This document shows positions 27,505-39,559 of a DNA stretch of 64,000 nt, in pieces. Position 1 is the stretch's first letter, and each line of letters begins with the position of its first letter. Both the position numbers and the translations under genes were made by a program. Source of the DNA: Rugalucina vietnamica (lineage: Eukaryota > Mollusca > Bivalvia > Lucinida > Lucinidae); the NCBI GenBank assembly GCA_964017185.1, contig OZ024876.1:31967778-32031777 (forward strand), given 5' to 3'. A model generated the notes under the pieces. The model saw nothing but the letters and a program-made list of their open reading frames with translations. It was not told where the DNA came from and did not search any database.

Positions 27505-28716
27505 TTGTAAGACTACAGTGATAAATGACTGGGCCAAAATCTTAGACAAAAAAGGCCAGTTCGACACTTTTATACTCGATTTTGAAAAGGCTTTCGATAC
27601 TCCTCCCCATGAACTCCTTAAAAGCAAATTGTTTAGCTATGGAATAGGTGGAACAACACTGAATTGGATAAATGCTTCCCTTGTTTCAGACAACAAAGGG
27701 TAGTGGTTAATGGTCTTAAATCGGATTGGGCTCCCATTGGGCTCCAGTTGTGTCGGGTGTCCCTCAGGGCACCGTTCTCGGCCCCTTGCTGTTTTCCTTG
27801 TATATAAATGACATCTCAGCAGACATTGAGTCTTAAATAAGACTCTTTGCTGATGATTGCGTTTGCTATCGTGAAATCAAGAATGAAGAGGATACATTGA
27901 AACTTCAGAGAGACATTGATCGTTTAGCAATTGGGCTAGGAAATGGGGAATGAGATTTCAACCCGTCAAATGCAACATGATGCAGCTGACAAATAAACGG
28001 TCTAGTAAGATACAGGCTAACTACACCCTTGAGGACACTTTACTGGAAAACATTGAAAAGCATAAAATACCTGGGTGTAACTGTCACAAATGATTTGAAA
28101 TGGAATACTCATATTTCCAATGTTTGTACAAAGGCTAACAGAGCTCTCGGATTCTTGAGGAGAAATTTGTATTCTTGTCCCCCAGATGTGAAAGAAGCAG
28201 CTTATAATTAAAGGACTGGTGCGGCCGGTCTTGGAATATGGAAGCTCATTTTGGGACCCTCACCCTCATAGCCTCCAGGAAGAACTGGAAAAGGTCCAAA
28301 ATCGTGCGGCAAGGTTTGTTACGGGAAATTATGTTTTTGAAACTGGGAGCATGACTTGCATTTTAGGTCAACTGAAATGGGAATCTCTTAAGTAAAGGAG
28401 GAAGGATAGTAGACTTATATTGCTATACAAAGGTCTAAAGGGTAAAGCCAGAATACCCACAGATGACCTTATCCCAAAGAATAGGCGTTGTAGAAATCAA
28501 CACTCTGCTAGCAAAGAAGCGTACAAAAGTAGTTTCTTTCCACAGACTATCAGGGACTGGAATGACCTCCCTGACTCACTTATCTCCTCTGCTGAAATAT
28601 CTAATGACTGTGTGGCCAAGTTCGCTTCACTCGTGCGTTCAAGGGACTAATTTCTCCCCCATCCGAACCCCCTGGTGAAATAATGTCATTTGGCGTGTCA
28701 CCAGTAAACTATTCAG
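27505..28716 (+). pseudogene. LINE (jockey/CR1-like) pseudogene, RT domain
   Basis: Same family as 10034-10764 but reaching further 5'. Recognisable pieces in shifting frames are LDFEKAFDTPPHELLKSKLF, an [24 protein letters not shown] stretch near 27760-27810, LFADDC near 27843, [19 protein letters not shown] at 28050 and a terminus with [15 protein letters not shown]. Stop codons and frameshifts (for example TAA near 27834 and 28394) make it non-functional. The 3' end TGTCACCAGTAAACTATTCA matches the other copies. Confidence 0.88.
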
Positions 28717-28721
28717 ATTCA

Positions 28722-28832
28722 GAAGAACCACACCAAGACCTAGGGCGAGGGTTGGGATATCATAAAACCGGTTTAAGCCCCCTAGTAATTGGATTTCTAA
28801 CCGTTCCAATGCGGTGCTCTTGGTGTGGCTCA
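28722..28832. mobile_element. Short inverted-repeat element candidate
   Basis: AGAACCACACCAAGA at one end and TCTTGGTGTGGCTC at the other are inverted over about 14 bp. About 110 bp, non-coding, directly left of the element B array. No target duplication was identified. Confidence 0.45.
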
Positions 28833-28862
28833 TGATCGCGTTCATATAACAGTATTTGTAAG

Positions 28863-29847
28863 TGTAACGTGTAGCCGAGCGTACAAATTTTTACAAGTTA
28901 AAAAGGTTCTGAAATCATCAATTCATTGCAGAGAAAAAGAACACAGTAAACAATTTTACAGTTGGCTGCTTTGCCATATGATTAGCTACAAATGATTTCG
29001 AAAATGATTGGTACAAGTATAAGAATCAAGACAAATCAACTATTATTTAACACAATCAAGTTTCCAGCACTGCACTTTCACGTTTTAATCAGCAGTGTTC
29101 CAACTCTATTCTTCCCCAGTCCAGAGCTTTGACTTTGGAGAACAAGCTGTGCTCGCACCCAACGTCGCCACTCACCAGGATTTATGGTTTCAACTCCGAG
29201 AGTTGCAGCTCTGGTTGCAGAACCTTAACTTGAGAGAACTAGCTAGGCTTGAACCCCAAGTCGCAGCTCACCAGAGCTATGTGCAGTTGCAACCCAAGTT
29301 ACAACTAAGGTCTCTGTCTATAAGTAACTGCTGCTTCAGTCCTCTATGCAAAAGCCAGGCTTCGGCAATAGAGCAAAAGAAGCTGAGCTACTTAAGACTC
29401 GCCAGTACTCGCGTACTATTGCAGTTTGCTACGATGTTCACTCTGCAGTGACAAAAGCAATTGTGTCGTTTTCGCTTGAAAATCCGCCTTATATACCCGT
29501 GAAAGCTGTGCTGGTTCCCGGACTACAAAGGCGAAATGGTTGGAGCGCCTGCAATTTCCGGTATCAGATTGGTAACTTTATATCATAATAAGCGTCTGCT
29601 AATCAACTGGATTTATGCATCGTTTTGCACGTAAAGTAACAAATAAAGCTTAAAACGGAACAGAATCGTGATTATAGAAATAAACTGCATCTCTGTTCAC
29701 AAAAATCAAAGTGATTTGCATTACTAATCAGTCAGTTAATTCGGTTTTAATTGGTAAATTAGGAAGAAAAAATCAATATCATTACGACGCTTGCTTTCTG
29801 CAAAGTCGTTTCGTCCTATGAAGGCGCACCGTGGTCTTTTCATTACA
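28863..29847 (-). repeat. Element B LTR 1 (3'-most on the minus strand)
   Basis: Read on the minus strand it begins TGTAATGAAAAGACC and ends CACGTTACA. It contains a TATA box GGTATATAAGG and is preceded by the purine block CCCGGAGGCGTGGGTAG. The long plus-strand open frame inside it (29095-29451) is an LTR by-product repeated in all four LTRs. Confidence 0.93.
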
Positions 29848-31519
29848 CTACCCACGCCTCCGGGTTCATGCGTCCCGCATGATAAAAAGATCAAAATAAC
29901 AACATCCATTCAATATTTACAACATATACTTTCAACCAAAAGACTTCCTGTCTTATGAACAATACAACAATTTCAAATATTTAACAAAATAACCATGTTG
30001 TACATGTGAAAATCTAGACATCTTTGAACAATTTGCCTATATATGACCAATGTCAAAACCATTATGATGTACCAGACAATTTCAAGCCAGAAACCACTGA
30101 CTGTTGACATTTCCTTTTCAGGTGTGTTTTCAAATATTTTGCCTTCTTGAAAGTTTTCATGCAAACTTTGCACTGTTGCCTTGGGATAGTACATTCATCA
30201 ATATCTTGCTTGAAGATATGTCCCTTTGTATCGTTTTCTTCTGACATACTTTGACAGCAAATAGAGGAGACATAATCTTGAAACCAAACCGGTTTACGTC
30301 TCCGTCTTCCAAATCTGCTGTAGTTTTCATGTTCTGCATTGTCTTCTTCTCGATCATTATCTGGAGAACTATCAACTTCATATATTTCCTCAGACACATC
30401 TTGCACTGTGTCCTGTGTATCATTGATTTGAGGTTCATTAGCCAATGTCTGTGGCTTCACCTTTTTAAGCCTATCAATGTGTATGACTTGATGACTACCG
30501 TTTCTTCCACAATCAATGATGTACAATACATCGCAAAGTTTTTCCATAACTTTGAATGGACCCCTCCAAAATGAAAAGAATTTTATTGTTTGCCCTGCTC
30601 GTTTAACTGGGAACAACACATATACCTTATCATTGACTTGTATATTTTCACGATATGACTTTTGGTCATGATAGCGCTTTTGCTTTTGTATCGATAGACC
30701 AGTGTTCTGTCTTACGAATGTATGAGCAGTTTCCAAACTTTCTCGGAGTTCCCAAACCCATTCATTGGTAGTTTTACTCTTAATACTAGGTGGCATTTCA
30801 AAACAAATGTCAAGTGGTGTAGTAGTCTCACGACCTAGCATTAGAGCATTTGGGGTCATTCCCGTCGTTTCATGTTCTGTACTTCTGTATGCCATCATGA
30901 CATAGGGCAACAAGGTGTCCCAATTATCATGATTCTCATCAACAAGTGTACTTAACATTGCACACAATGTCCTGTTGAACCGTTCTACCATACCATCTGA
31001 TTGCGGATGGTACGGTGTCGTTCTTGTCTTTTCTATCTGAAGCAAGTCGCACATTTCGGCAAACAGGTTACTCTCAAACTGTCTCCCCTGGTCACTGTGG
31101 ATTTTATTCGGCACTCCAAATCGTGAAACAAGTTCATTCACTAGAATCTTTGCGCAAGTTCTGGCTTCCATATTAGGCATAGCAAAGCTCTCTGTCCACT
31201 TCGTGAAGTAATCCGATATAACGAGTATATACTTATTGCCATTTTCTGTCACAGGCAATTCCCCAAGTATATCTAACGCTATCCGCTCCATCGGATATCC
31301 ACTCCGGACTACTTGCATCGGTGCCATTCTAGTTGGAATTGGGTTTTTCCTTTTCGCACATTTCTCACAGCCGCCTATGTACGAACGAACATCGTTTTGG
31401 AGTCCAGGCCAATAGTAGTTCTGCCTGATTTTACTGAGTGTTTTTCGTATCCCCAAGTGACCTGATGCTTTGATATCATGAGAGTAATTCAGAACTTTCC
31501 TTCGTAAGCATAGTGGTAC
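29848..31519 (-). pseudogene. Element B1 pol, 3' part (integrase and tail)
   Basis: Internal region 3' of the LINE insertion. It encodes the integrase zinc region (YSHDIKASGHLGIRKTLSKI), the DDE core ([37 protein letters not shown]), [12 protein letters not shown] and the C-terminal finger CKVCMKTFKKAKYLKTHLKR, ending at 30062. It is cut off from the 5' part by a LINE at 31525-35761. A private Cys-to-Phe change (KFFSFW) is seen against B2 and B3. Confidence 0.92.
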
Positions 31520-32011
31520 AATAGTGTTGGTGATAAATATTACCTGTACACCGGTGTGGTTGTCGTTTTTGTGGAGAGTGGATATTTTGGAAAAATTAAA
31601 GTATTTTGACACTCTTGAACTGAACTTTTTGTGACAGACGTAGTGTTTGAATTGTTCTGTTGTTGGGAGCTGATAGGAAATGGAAAATTTCTGTTGGATA
31701 CGATTTATTTTGGTATGACTTTCGATGATCTCTTTTTATCCACCCATTATTGACATTCGATTTGACAATTTACCTGTGGTGACCTATATAACCTACATTA
31801 CCTGTATGTGATCGATAACGGTCTATATCAGGACAGAGGGGACTGCCGTTCGAAATAAAAAAACTACGGAAGCTTCACGGTGCCATCGTTAGCATATAGA
31901 ATACTGGGCGACTGACAGGTTTGATTCGCAAAACGTACGGGGATTCTTCTGTGTCATCATAGTCATTAGCTGCCAGGGCCAACGTTAGATCTGTACAGGC
32001 AGAGTGCCAGT

Positions 32012-33307
32012 ATGGGTATCGACATAGAAACATACCGGATTCGAGTTGGGTATTTTGGACCTGGCAGGGGGTACATTCCGAGAAACACCACTGAACGTTA
32101 TTGCCCATTCATCACGGGATCAGACATACATTATAGAATGTTTGCAACGATGATATTGTTGACAATTTTGCTAAATACATGTGCAGTTGTGCAGCAATTT
32201 ACAAATTGCGGATTTAATATTTCCGTTTCTGGAACCGACTACTGCCATATCACAGTATATAATGCAAATATCATTTGTAAAACTAGCCTAAGTACAGTGT
32301 CGTCTGGATCAGTACAACTCTTCAACAATTATGAGAGCCTAACAACACGTCTTTTAGTCCTGTCGAGTGACGTCGAAACGAACCCCGGGCCGTCTGATAT
32401 GGATATGGTTCTTCAGGCAATCCAGAATAGCGAAGCGAAGGTTTTGGGCGAGATTCGATCGGTGAAGTCTGAACTTACAAATTTACGTGAAGAACTTGGT
32501 TTCGTGAAACAAAAACAAACTGAAGACCGCCGAGTAATATATCAAATTCAGAAAACACAATCTGAGCAAACCGAGAAGATCTCTGACCACGGTCGCGATA
32601 TAAATGCCCTCTATGATCTTAAGCATCAAATGCAGTTGGACATAGATCATCTTAACGAAGTAATTGAAAATAAATCAGAAATTATTGACAAATTAGAAAA
32701 TGATATCGATCGGCTTGAAATGTTTAGCAAATCTGACACTATGCGTGTATTTGGTTTGCCTGAATTAATTGGCGAGAATGACGAAACGATCCGTCAACAC
32801 GTGGTCGACAGTGTCTTGAAGGTTGCTTGTCCACACACGGAATGGGAAAGGGATGACATAAAACGGGCTTATAGGGTTGGGATCGCAACGGACGACCAGC
32901 CACCAATCACAATTGTCCGTCTTAGATATGACGACGATAAACCGAAGGTGTTCCGAGGTCGCGCAAAGCTTAGGGATCACGGTATTAGGGTATCAAACGA
33001 CTTAACAGTTCGCCAACGTGAAGAACTGAAACGATTGAAATTAAACGGTCAAAAGGGATACTTCTATCAAGGTCAATTAGTGGTACAATCTGCGGACTCG
33101 GAAAACGAAAATACAAGGGGGCGTGTATTTCGATCAGCTTCGAGGCGTCTTGATCAACGACCGAATTCTGAATCTGCTCCTTTAGGAGTTAACGCCTCGC
33201 CTATGGAACAGGAAGTATACCATAGCGAGCACAGTATTAGATTGACTCAAGGCTTAGTTACAGCGCAAGGACAAAGCCACGCGGCTGATGATCTGGAACC
33301 CAGATAG
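32012..33307 (+). CDS. LINE ORF1 protein with 2A-type motif
   Basis: 431 codons. Residues 43-63 are hydrophobic (MFATMILLTILLNTCAVV). DVETNPGP at residues 120-127 (32369-32392) is the conserved C-terminal 2A motif DxExNPGP, known to cause ribosome skipping between G and P. Skipping would release an upstream peptide of up to 126 residues and a 305-residue downstream protein. The downstream part has a long coiled coil (about 130-240, LREELGFVKQKQTEDRRVIY and heptads) and a region resembling the RNA-binding ORF1p core (MRVFGLPE...DIKRAYRVG). The first ATG is uncertain; ATG 32140 would start directly at the hydrophobic segment. It ends UAG followed by G, and ORF2 is in the same frame. Confidence 0.85.
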   Translation: MGIDIETYRIRVGYFGPGRGYIPRNTTERYCPFITGSDIHYRMFATMILLTILLNTCAVVQQFTNCGFNISVSGTDYCHITVYNANIICKTSLSTVSSGSVQLFNNYESLTTRLLVLSSDVETNPGPSDMDMVLQAIQNSEAKVLGEIRSVKSELTNLREELGFVKQKQTEDRRVIYQIQKTQSEQTEKISDHGRDINALYDLKHQMQLDIDHLNEVIENKSEIIDKLENDIDRLEMFSKSDTMRVFGLPELIGENDETIRQHVVDSVLKVACPHTEWERDDIKRAYRVGIATDDQPPITIVRLRYDDDKPKVFRGRAKLRDHGIRVSNDLTVRQREELKRLKLNGQKGYFYQGQLVVQSADSENENTRGRVFRSASRRLDQRPNSESAPLGVNASPMEQEVYHSEHSIRLTQGLVTAQGQSHAADDLEPR

Positions 33308-35644
33308 GGGGTAGGCCAAGGCCCAACAAACAAAACCTTACTGTCTATACTAACTTGGAATATTGAAGGGTTATTAAATAAATTACAGTTTTCTGACATT
33401 ATTGAATATTTGAAAAAGTTTGACATTTTTTCCTTATCTGAGACTTGGGTCCAAAATGCTGATGACATTGAAAATGCGTTTTTAGGGTACGAAAGATATT
33501 TTTGTGCTGCTAAGAAAACTAAAACCCATGGCAGAGCTATGGCTGGCATTGTGGTTTACGTTCGATCATATTTGTGTGGTTATATTCAAAGACTACGACA
33601 TAATTGTGACTTTGCAGTTTTTCTTCAACTCTCAAAACGGATGCTTCTCCAAGATAAAGATACTTTATTTTGTTTTACATACTTACCACCGGACAATTCA
33701 CCTTTTTATGCAGAGAAAGAGTTGAAGGGAATTGCATTGTTGGAAAATGAAATCGTTGAACTAAATATTGAAAACTTTAATATGATCATCCTTGGTGACC
33801 TGAATGCGCGTACGGGTAATTTAAAAGATAATATCCCATATGACAATAATGTTTTGGAGTTAGAAGAATTTGACGATATATTAACAAATCATGACAATAT
33901 ACCAGCCAGATCTACTTGTGATAAGATAACGAACAAATTTGGAAAAGAGCTCATAACCTTTTGTTTAGCTTACTCCTTGCTGATTTCGAATGGTCGACTT
34001 GGCGATGACAGTGACGTTGGAAACTTTACGTATGTTAGTGCATTAGGAAGTAGCGTTATAGACTACGTGATCTGTAGCTTTGAGATGCTCCAAATGTTTG
34101 AACATTTTAGTATTGAACAAAGAAAACTGTATGTTGGATTCGTGGATTTTAAAGCTGCTTTTGACTCGGTACATCGAGACAAGTTATGGTCTGCCTTAAA
34201 CCGTTACGGCATAAAAGGAAAACTACTAATGTCTATAAAGGCGGTTTATAAGTCCGTAAAATCGTGTGTCAAGATTCAAGGCAGTTTTACTGATATTTTT
34301 GATTGCCATGTTGGCTTACGTCAAGGGTGTATGATCTCCCCAATTTTATTTTCTCTGTTTATAAATGAACTTACAGAACTGATAGAACACAGTGGTCTTA
34401 AGGGTATTCAGTTATTACCAGATTTAGTTGAACTATTCATTTTATTGTTTGCCGACGACATTGCGTTGTTATCGGATACAGTTATCGGCTTGCAGAGACA
34501 ATTCTATTTACTCTCTGATTTCTGTAAGGAAAAAAAACTGAAGGTGAACATACCTAAAACGAAAGTTGTAGTCTTTAAGAATGGTTCAATGCTTGCCCGA
34601 AACGAAAAGTGGACATATGACGGGCAGCCTCTAGAAGTAGTTAATTGTTTCACATATTTAGGCGTGTCATTGTCAATGCAATTATCTTTTAACAGAATGG
34701 CTTCTGATCAGGCGGTTAAAGCAAAACGGGTCCTTATTTCTCTGTTAAATTCTTTATATGATCTAGGCCAGTTACCCACAAACGTGTTTTTTACACTCTT
34801 TGACAGAAAGATAAGTCCCGTCTTGCTTTATGGATCGGAAATTTGGGGGTTTAAAAGAAGAGAGTCGATTGAACTTGTGCATAGATACGCTTGCAAACGT
34901 TATATGTGTGTCGGTTTAAGAGCCTCCAATGCAGCGGTACTAGGGGATTGTGGTCGATACCCACTATGGATTGAATCGGCTAGGCGATGTGTTAAGTACT
35001 GGATTAAAATACTTGCCATGCCTGATTCACGATTTGTTAAAAAGTGTTATATCATGCAAAAGCTTCTTGACGATTTTGGTCATGTAAACTGGGTTACAAA
35101 CGTGAAGCAATTACTGTATAGACATGGGTTTGGTTATATCTGGATAAACCAAGATGTACAGAACGTTAATGCTTTTCTTAATACATTAGTACAGAGACTA
35201 CGTGATCACAGTGTTCAGACATGGTCTAGTGACATAGAACAATCATCTAAGCTTGACCTTTATAGAAATTTTAAGCTGAACTTTGAACATGAATCTTACT
35301 TAAATTGTCTTAATATAAGAAAGTTTAGACACGTCATGTCTAAGTTTAGGTCAGGCTGCCATAACTTAGAAATAGAAATTGGAAGACATGATAAACGGGA
35401 GAGAAATGAACGGATATGCCGTTTATGTAACAGCAGTGTTGAAGACGAGGCTCATTTTTTGTTATACTGCCCAGTCTATTTAAGCTTAAGGCAAAAGTAT
35501 CTGCCACGTAAATATTATCTTGAACCAAATATAAATAAGTTTTATATATTGATGTCGAGTAAGTCTGAGTCAGTCTTACATGCTGTTGCATCATATCTTT
35601 TCCATGCATTTAAATTACGTAAAGAAATGCTTGATAGAATTTAA
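33308..35644 (+). pseudogene. LINE ORF2 (endonuclease plus RT) with internal deletion
   Basis: The open frame continues ORF1's frame after UAG at 33305-33307. No ATG precedes the endonuclease start (ILTWNIEGLLNKL at about 33344). Endonuclease motifs TWNIEG, SETW and GDLNAR are visible, but the terminal SDH-type motif is missing. After VIDYVICSFEMLQMFEHFSI the frame passes directly to FVDFKAAFDSVHRDKLW, that is RT palm motif A, so the endonuclease end and RT fingers are gone. RT motifs GLRQGCMISPILFSLFINEL and FADDIALLS follow, with a C-terminal zinc motif CRLCNSSVEDEAHFLLYC. Likely a deletion derivative that stayed in frame. Confidence 0.85.
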
Positions 35645-35766
35645 ATTTGTTATCTATATACTAAAACATCACACCTGTGTACATGTTATGTTATTATATA
35701 TTTGTTGTATTTATGTGTTATGGGCTGGTGGCCTAAACCACAATAAAGCATTTGTACTTTGAATAG

Positions 35767-38293
35767 CTTGCCAAATGATTCGGTTTGTACCCAATACCTT
35801 CCAACGTCTAACAAGTAGACCATCCTGTATTTCCAGAAGCTCCCACTGGTTAAGTAGGCATTTCACAAACCAGCCTTCACTTGACACTGACTGTAGCTTT
35901 GGTTTGTCTCCTTTTTCCAGCCATTCCTTTACAATTCGAATGTCCCTGTCTTGGTTTTGTGCCTCTTTCAGATTCGGAGTCGCATTATCATCTGACTGTT
36001 GCCTAATCGGATTAACCGTTAATCGTAGCTCTCTTTCGTCAGGTTCTTCACTGTCTATCTGGCCACACTGTCTGCACGGTATACGGCTCACTCCGTCTGC
36101 GTTCTTATGACTCCTTCCAGGCCTGTGCTCTATTTTCATATCATATGAACTCAGAAATTCTAACCATCTAGCAACCTGGCCTTCAGGATTCTTGAAGTTC
36201 ATAAGCCATCGCAGTGAACCGTGATCTGTTCTTATGGTAAACTGCTTACCATACAAATAGTGCCTGAAGTATTTCACAAAATACACTAAAGCAAGCATCT
36301 CTTTACGTGTGACACAATATCTTCTCTCTGACTTGCTCAGTGTTCGGCTTGCATAGGCCACAACGCATTCTCCGTTTTCAGTATCCTGTGATAACACAGC
36401 TCCGATACTGTGGTCACTAGCATCAACGTCCAATTTGAAGCTTTTTGTGAAGTCAGGATGTATCAAGACAGGTGCTCCGACCAACTTCTTCTTTAATGTT
36501 TCAAACGCTTTCGAGCATTCTTCTGTCCAAATAAATGGCTTGTTCTTTTCTGTAAGTTTATGCAGAGGCTTTGCTATCTCTGAAAATCTGTACACAAAAC
36601 GTCTGTAGTAACTACAGAGTCCTATGAATGCCCTGACATCCTTTACATTTTTCGGCGTTGGCCACATCTCAATACATTGGGTTTTATTAGGATCTGTCTC
36701 CACTCCCTTTTCTGATATAATGTGACCCAAGAACTCCACTTCTTTGCCAAACAGTTGACATTTTCTTGCTTTTAATTTCAACCCGGACTGTTGTAGTCTT
36801 TCGAACACCACTCCTAAATTCTTTATCATATCTTCAAAGGATTTGCCTATCACAATCACATCGTCCAGATAAATCAAGCATATCTGCCAGTGCAGGCCAG
36901 CGAGGACGGTCTCCATAAGCCTTTCGAACGTCGCTGGGGCGTTACAGAGTCCAAAGGGCATCACTGTGAATTCATATAGACCTTTCCTACTTGTGAATGC
37001 TGTCTTTTCTGCATCAAGTGGGTCCATTTCCACCTGCCAATATCCGGAGTTCAGATCAAGGCAGGAAAACCATTTTGAACCAGAGAGTTGGTCCAGAGAT
37101 TCGTCTACTCGAGGAAGCGGGTAAGCATCCTTAATTGTTACATCGTTCAATTTTCTGTAGTCCACACAGAACCTGCTAGACCCATCTTTCTTCTTTACCA
37201 TAACGATGCTGCTAGCCCATGGACTTGTTGAAGGTTTTATAATGTTTTCTTTCACCATGTTATCTATTTGCCTATCAACCTCCTTGTCCATGTATACAGG
37301 GACTCTTCTCGGTCGTTCCTTAATTGGCACAGTATTTCCAGTTGGAATTTTATGTTTAATAATTCCTGTTCTTCCTATGTCATTGTCTGAGCTTGAAAAT
37401 ACATCACTGTATTTGCACAGCAATTTTGCAACTTCTTTTCTTTGTGAGCTGTCCATGCCCACGACCGTTCTGTTAAACAAATCCGTCAAATGCTCAGGCA
37501 CTTCTTTTTCATGAGTGCTCGGCACGGTTGGCACATCTTCGACCGAACTCACAGCACTTATTGTTGCAACATTCGTGCCAGGATGCAAAACCTGATCTTC
37601 GTTCGTCAAGTTCATGACACGAATGGGATTTGACTGTTTGTAGTAACACAAACTTCGTGCCACCAATAATTCACTGTTCCCTGGTGACTGTTCCTTAGGT
37701 TCTATGATGCAAAGGCCTTTAGGGTGTATTCTACCATCTTCCACTTTACCATCAATGATTATTTCTGACATAGCTGGAATCTGTACTTTCTCAGCCACCG
37801 ATAACCGATAACACCCAACTGCACCACTACACGTCATTTCACATGGTTTCCCATCTATTGTCAGAACATTACGTACGATATCTATTTGACAGTTATGATC
37901 CTTGAAAAAGTCAAGCCCCATTATCAAGTCAAGATCAATGTCTGCCACAACAACCTTGCATGCATATTGCATACCTCCTATGTCAAGGAAAACGGTTGTT
38001 TTACCTTTAATTTCCACAGGCTCACCCGAAGCTGTGAATACTTGTGTAGAAAACGTTTCTAGCAACGGTGAACTACACTGCTGAATGGTGTCCCACAGGC
38101 GTGTGGAAATAATGGTCAGCGTTGCACCAGTATCCACTAAACTTTCGACAAGCACACCATTTACTTTGCATTTCACGTACAGCCCTGCTCCACAGCTGGT
38201 TACTTGTTTCATTTGTTGATCTTTGTCTCCTGTCACAGTTTTATGCTCTGTCTGTGGGCAGTTACGCCTTATGTGTTTTTCAGAACCACACGT
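35767..38293 (-). pseudogene. Element B1 pol, 5' part (protease, RT, RNase H)
   Basis: Continuation of B1 above the LINE: protease LVDTGAT, RT with FCVDYRKLNDVTIKDAYPLP and YLDD, RNase H DVDASDHSIGAVLSQ. It is separated from gag by a TGA at the zinc knuckle and from integrase by the LINE. Otherwise nearly identical to B2. Confidence 0.92.
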
Positions 38294-39475
38294 TCAACAT
38301 TTAAGCTTGTATCCGGGCTGATCTTGTGTAGAAGCACGTCTTTGCCCAGACTCTCTATTACCTGCCTGTGGCCGGTTTTTGTCTGAGCTGTCGTATGAGT
38401 TATTTTGACGTGACAATCTTTCTAACGTCTTTTGCATTTTGAGCACACTTTCTTGCAAAGTTTTATATTCATCAGGTTTACTTTGCTCATTTGTCTCTTG
38501 CTGATTTGTGGCCCTCATATATCCCTGGCCTTCCAAATGCTTTCTTTCTGCTTTGTTGAACGCCTCCAGTTCAACTGCATGGCGCACAGCCATGTTCAAA
38601 CTCGTTGGTCTGGCCTGCTTAATTCTAAGTCGCATGTCCGAACTGACAAGGGCATCTATGAACTGCTCTTTTGCCAGAGTTTCACGCAGATCTGCCGGTG
38701 CCGTTGGATATGCTAAGTTTGTTAAACGCCAGATATCCTGTCCAAGCTCAGTTAATGATTCTGAAGCTTTCTGTCGCCTTTCTTTAAGCTGCACTCTGTA
38801 TAATTCGGTTTGGTTTGGTGGTGCAAACCTTTCCTGTAAAGCGTTGGAAAGCTCTGTGTAGTCATTGGATTTCGACGCCAGATTCCCAAAGACTCCTTGT
38901 GCCTGACCCCTTAAGGATACAGCCAAGTATAGTCCTTTTTCCTTATCTGTCCAGCCATTCAATTCTGCGCACGCATCGAAATGAGCTTTATAATCTGTCC
39001 AGTGCACAGTTCCATCGAAAGTTGCTGGCTTTAACTTGACACTGCTTTTATCATGAGATTTCGTGGCTGAAATGTACGTTTGTTCAACCGGTTGAGACAC
39101 AGGGGCGCTAGGCGTCGATGTAACAGGCCCTGATCTGAAGCCTCCAGACCCAATACCCTGCATGTCACCAATACTCTGGCCGCTGCCTGCTCCAACTATA
39201 CTACTGTCATCGTATAATGGCAATACAGGCGGCTCACGTATTGTCACCGTTTCCCGTCTACCTACAGGAATGTCCGGCAGGTGTCTCCTGGGCCTTTCTG
39301 ACGCCCTTTCTTCAGAGCGCAAGTCGTCACCCTGCATTTCTAACTGCCGGAGCTCGCTTTCAAGCATCAAAATCTCATTCTGCATTAAGCTCATTTCGTT
39401 CCTCTTTTTCATAACTTCCAACCTTTTGCCAAGAGTTTGCATTGACACATCGACTCTAGCTCCTATATCATCCAT
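38294..39475 (-). pseudogene. Element B1 gag, truncated at zinc knuckle
   Basis: 393 codons from MDDIGARVDVSMQTLGKR to YKLKC. A single base (plus-strand T at 38294 where B2 and B3 have C) turns the Trp codon of the knuckle CWTC into TGA, ending the polyprotein before protease. B1 keeps FAPP preceded by ER as in element A, whereas B2 and B3 share ET at that position. Confidence 0.92.
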
Positions 39476-39559
39476 TTTAAAGATGTTATAATATTACTGC
39501 GTTGAGGTTCGTGATAGAACAAGACTATCAAGATCTCACCAGTAGCTGCCACCAAAATT

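Larger units (their letters stand above)
31525..35761 (+). mobile_element. Non-LTR retrotransposon (APE-type LINE) inserted in element B1
   Basis: 4237 bp, plus strand, flanked by AATAG at 31520-31524 and 35762-35766. It is exactly absent from B2 and B3. Structure: 5' UTR of about 490 bp, ORF1 (32012-33307) with a 2A-type motif, in-frame UAG, ORF2 (open from 33308 to 35644) with endonuclease and reverse transcriptase parts, and a short 3' UTR ending AATAAAGCATTTGTACTTTG without poly-A. The clade was not settled; it is in the broad jockey/CR1/I-like group. ORF2 has an internal deletion, so this copy is probably not autonomous. Confidence 0.92.

Noticed and set aside
29095-29451. 118-codon plus-strand open frame, identical at 29095, 39792, 46247 and 52120
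   Set aside because: It lies antisense inside the four element B LTRs. Its repetition follows from LTR identity, not from protein conservation, and it matches no family I know.
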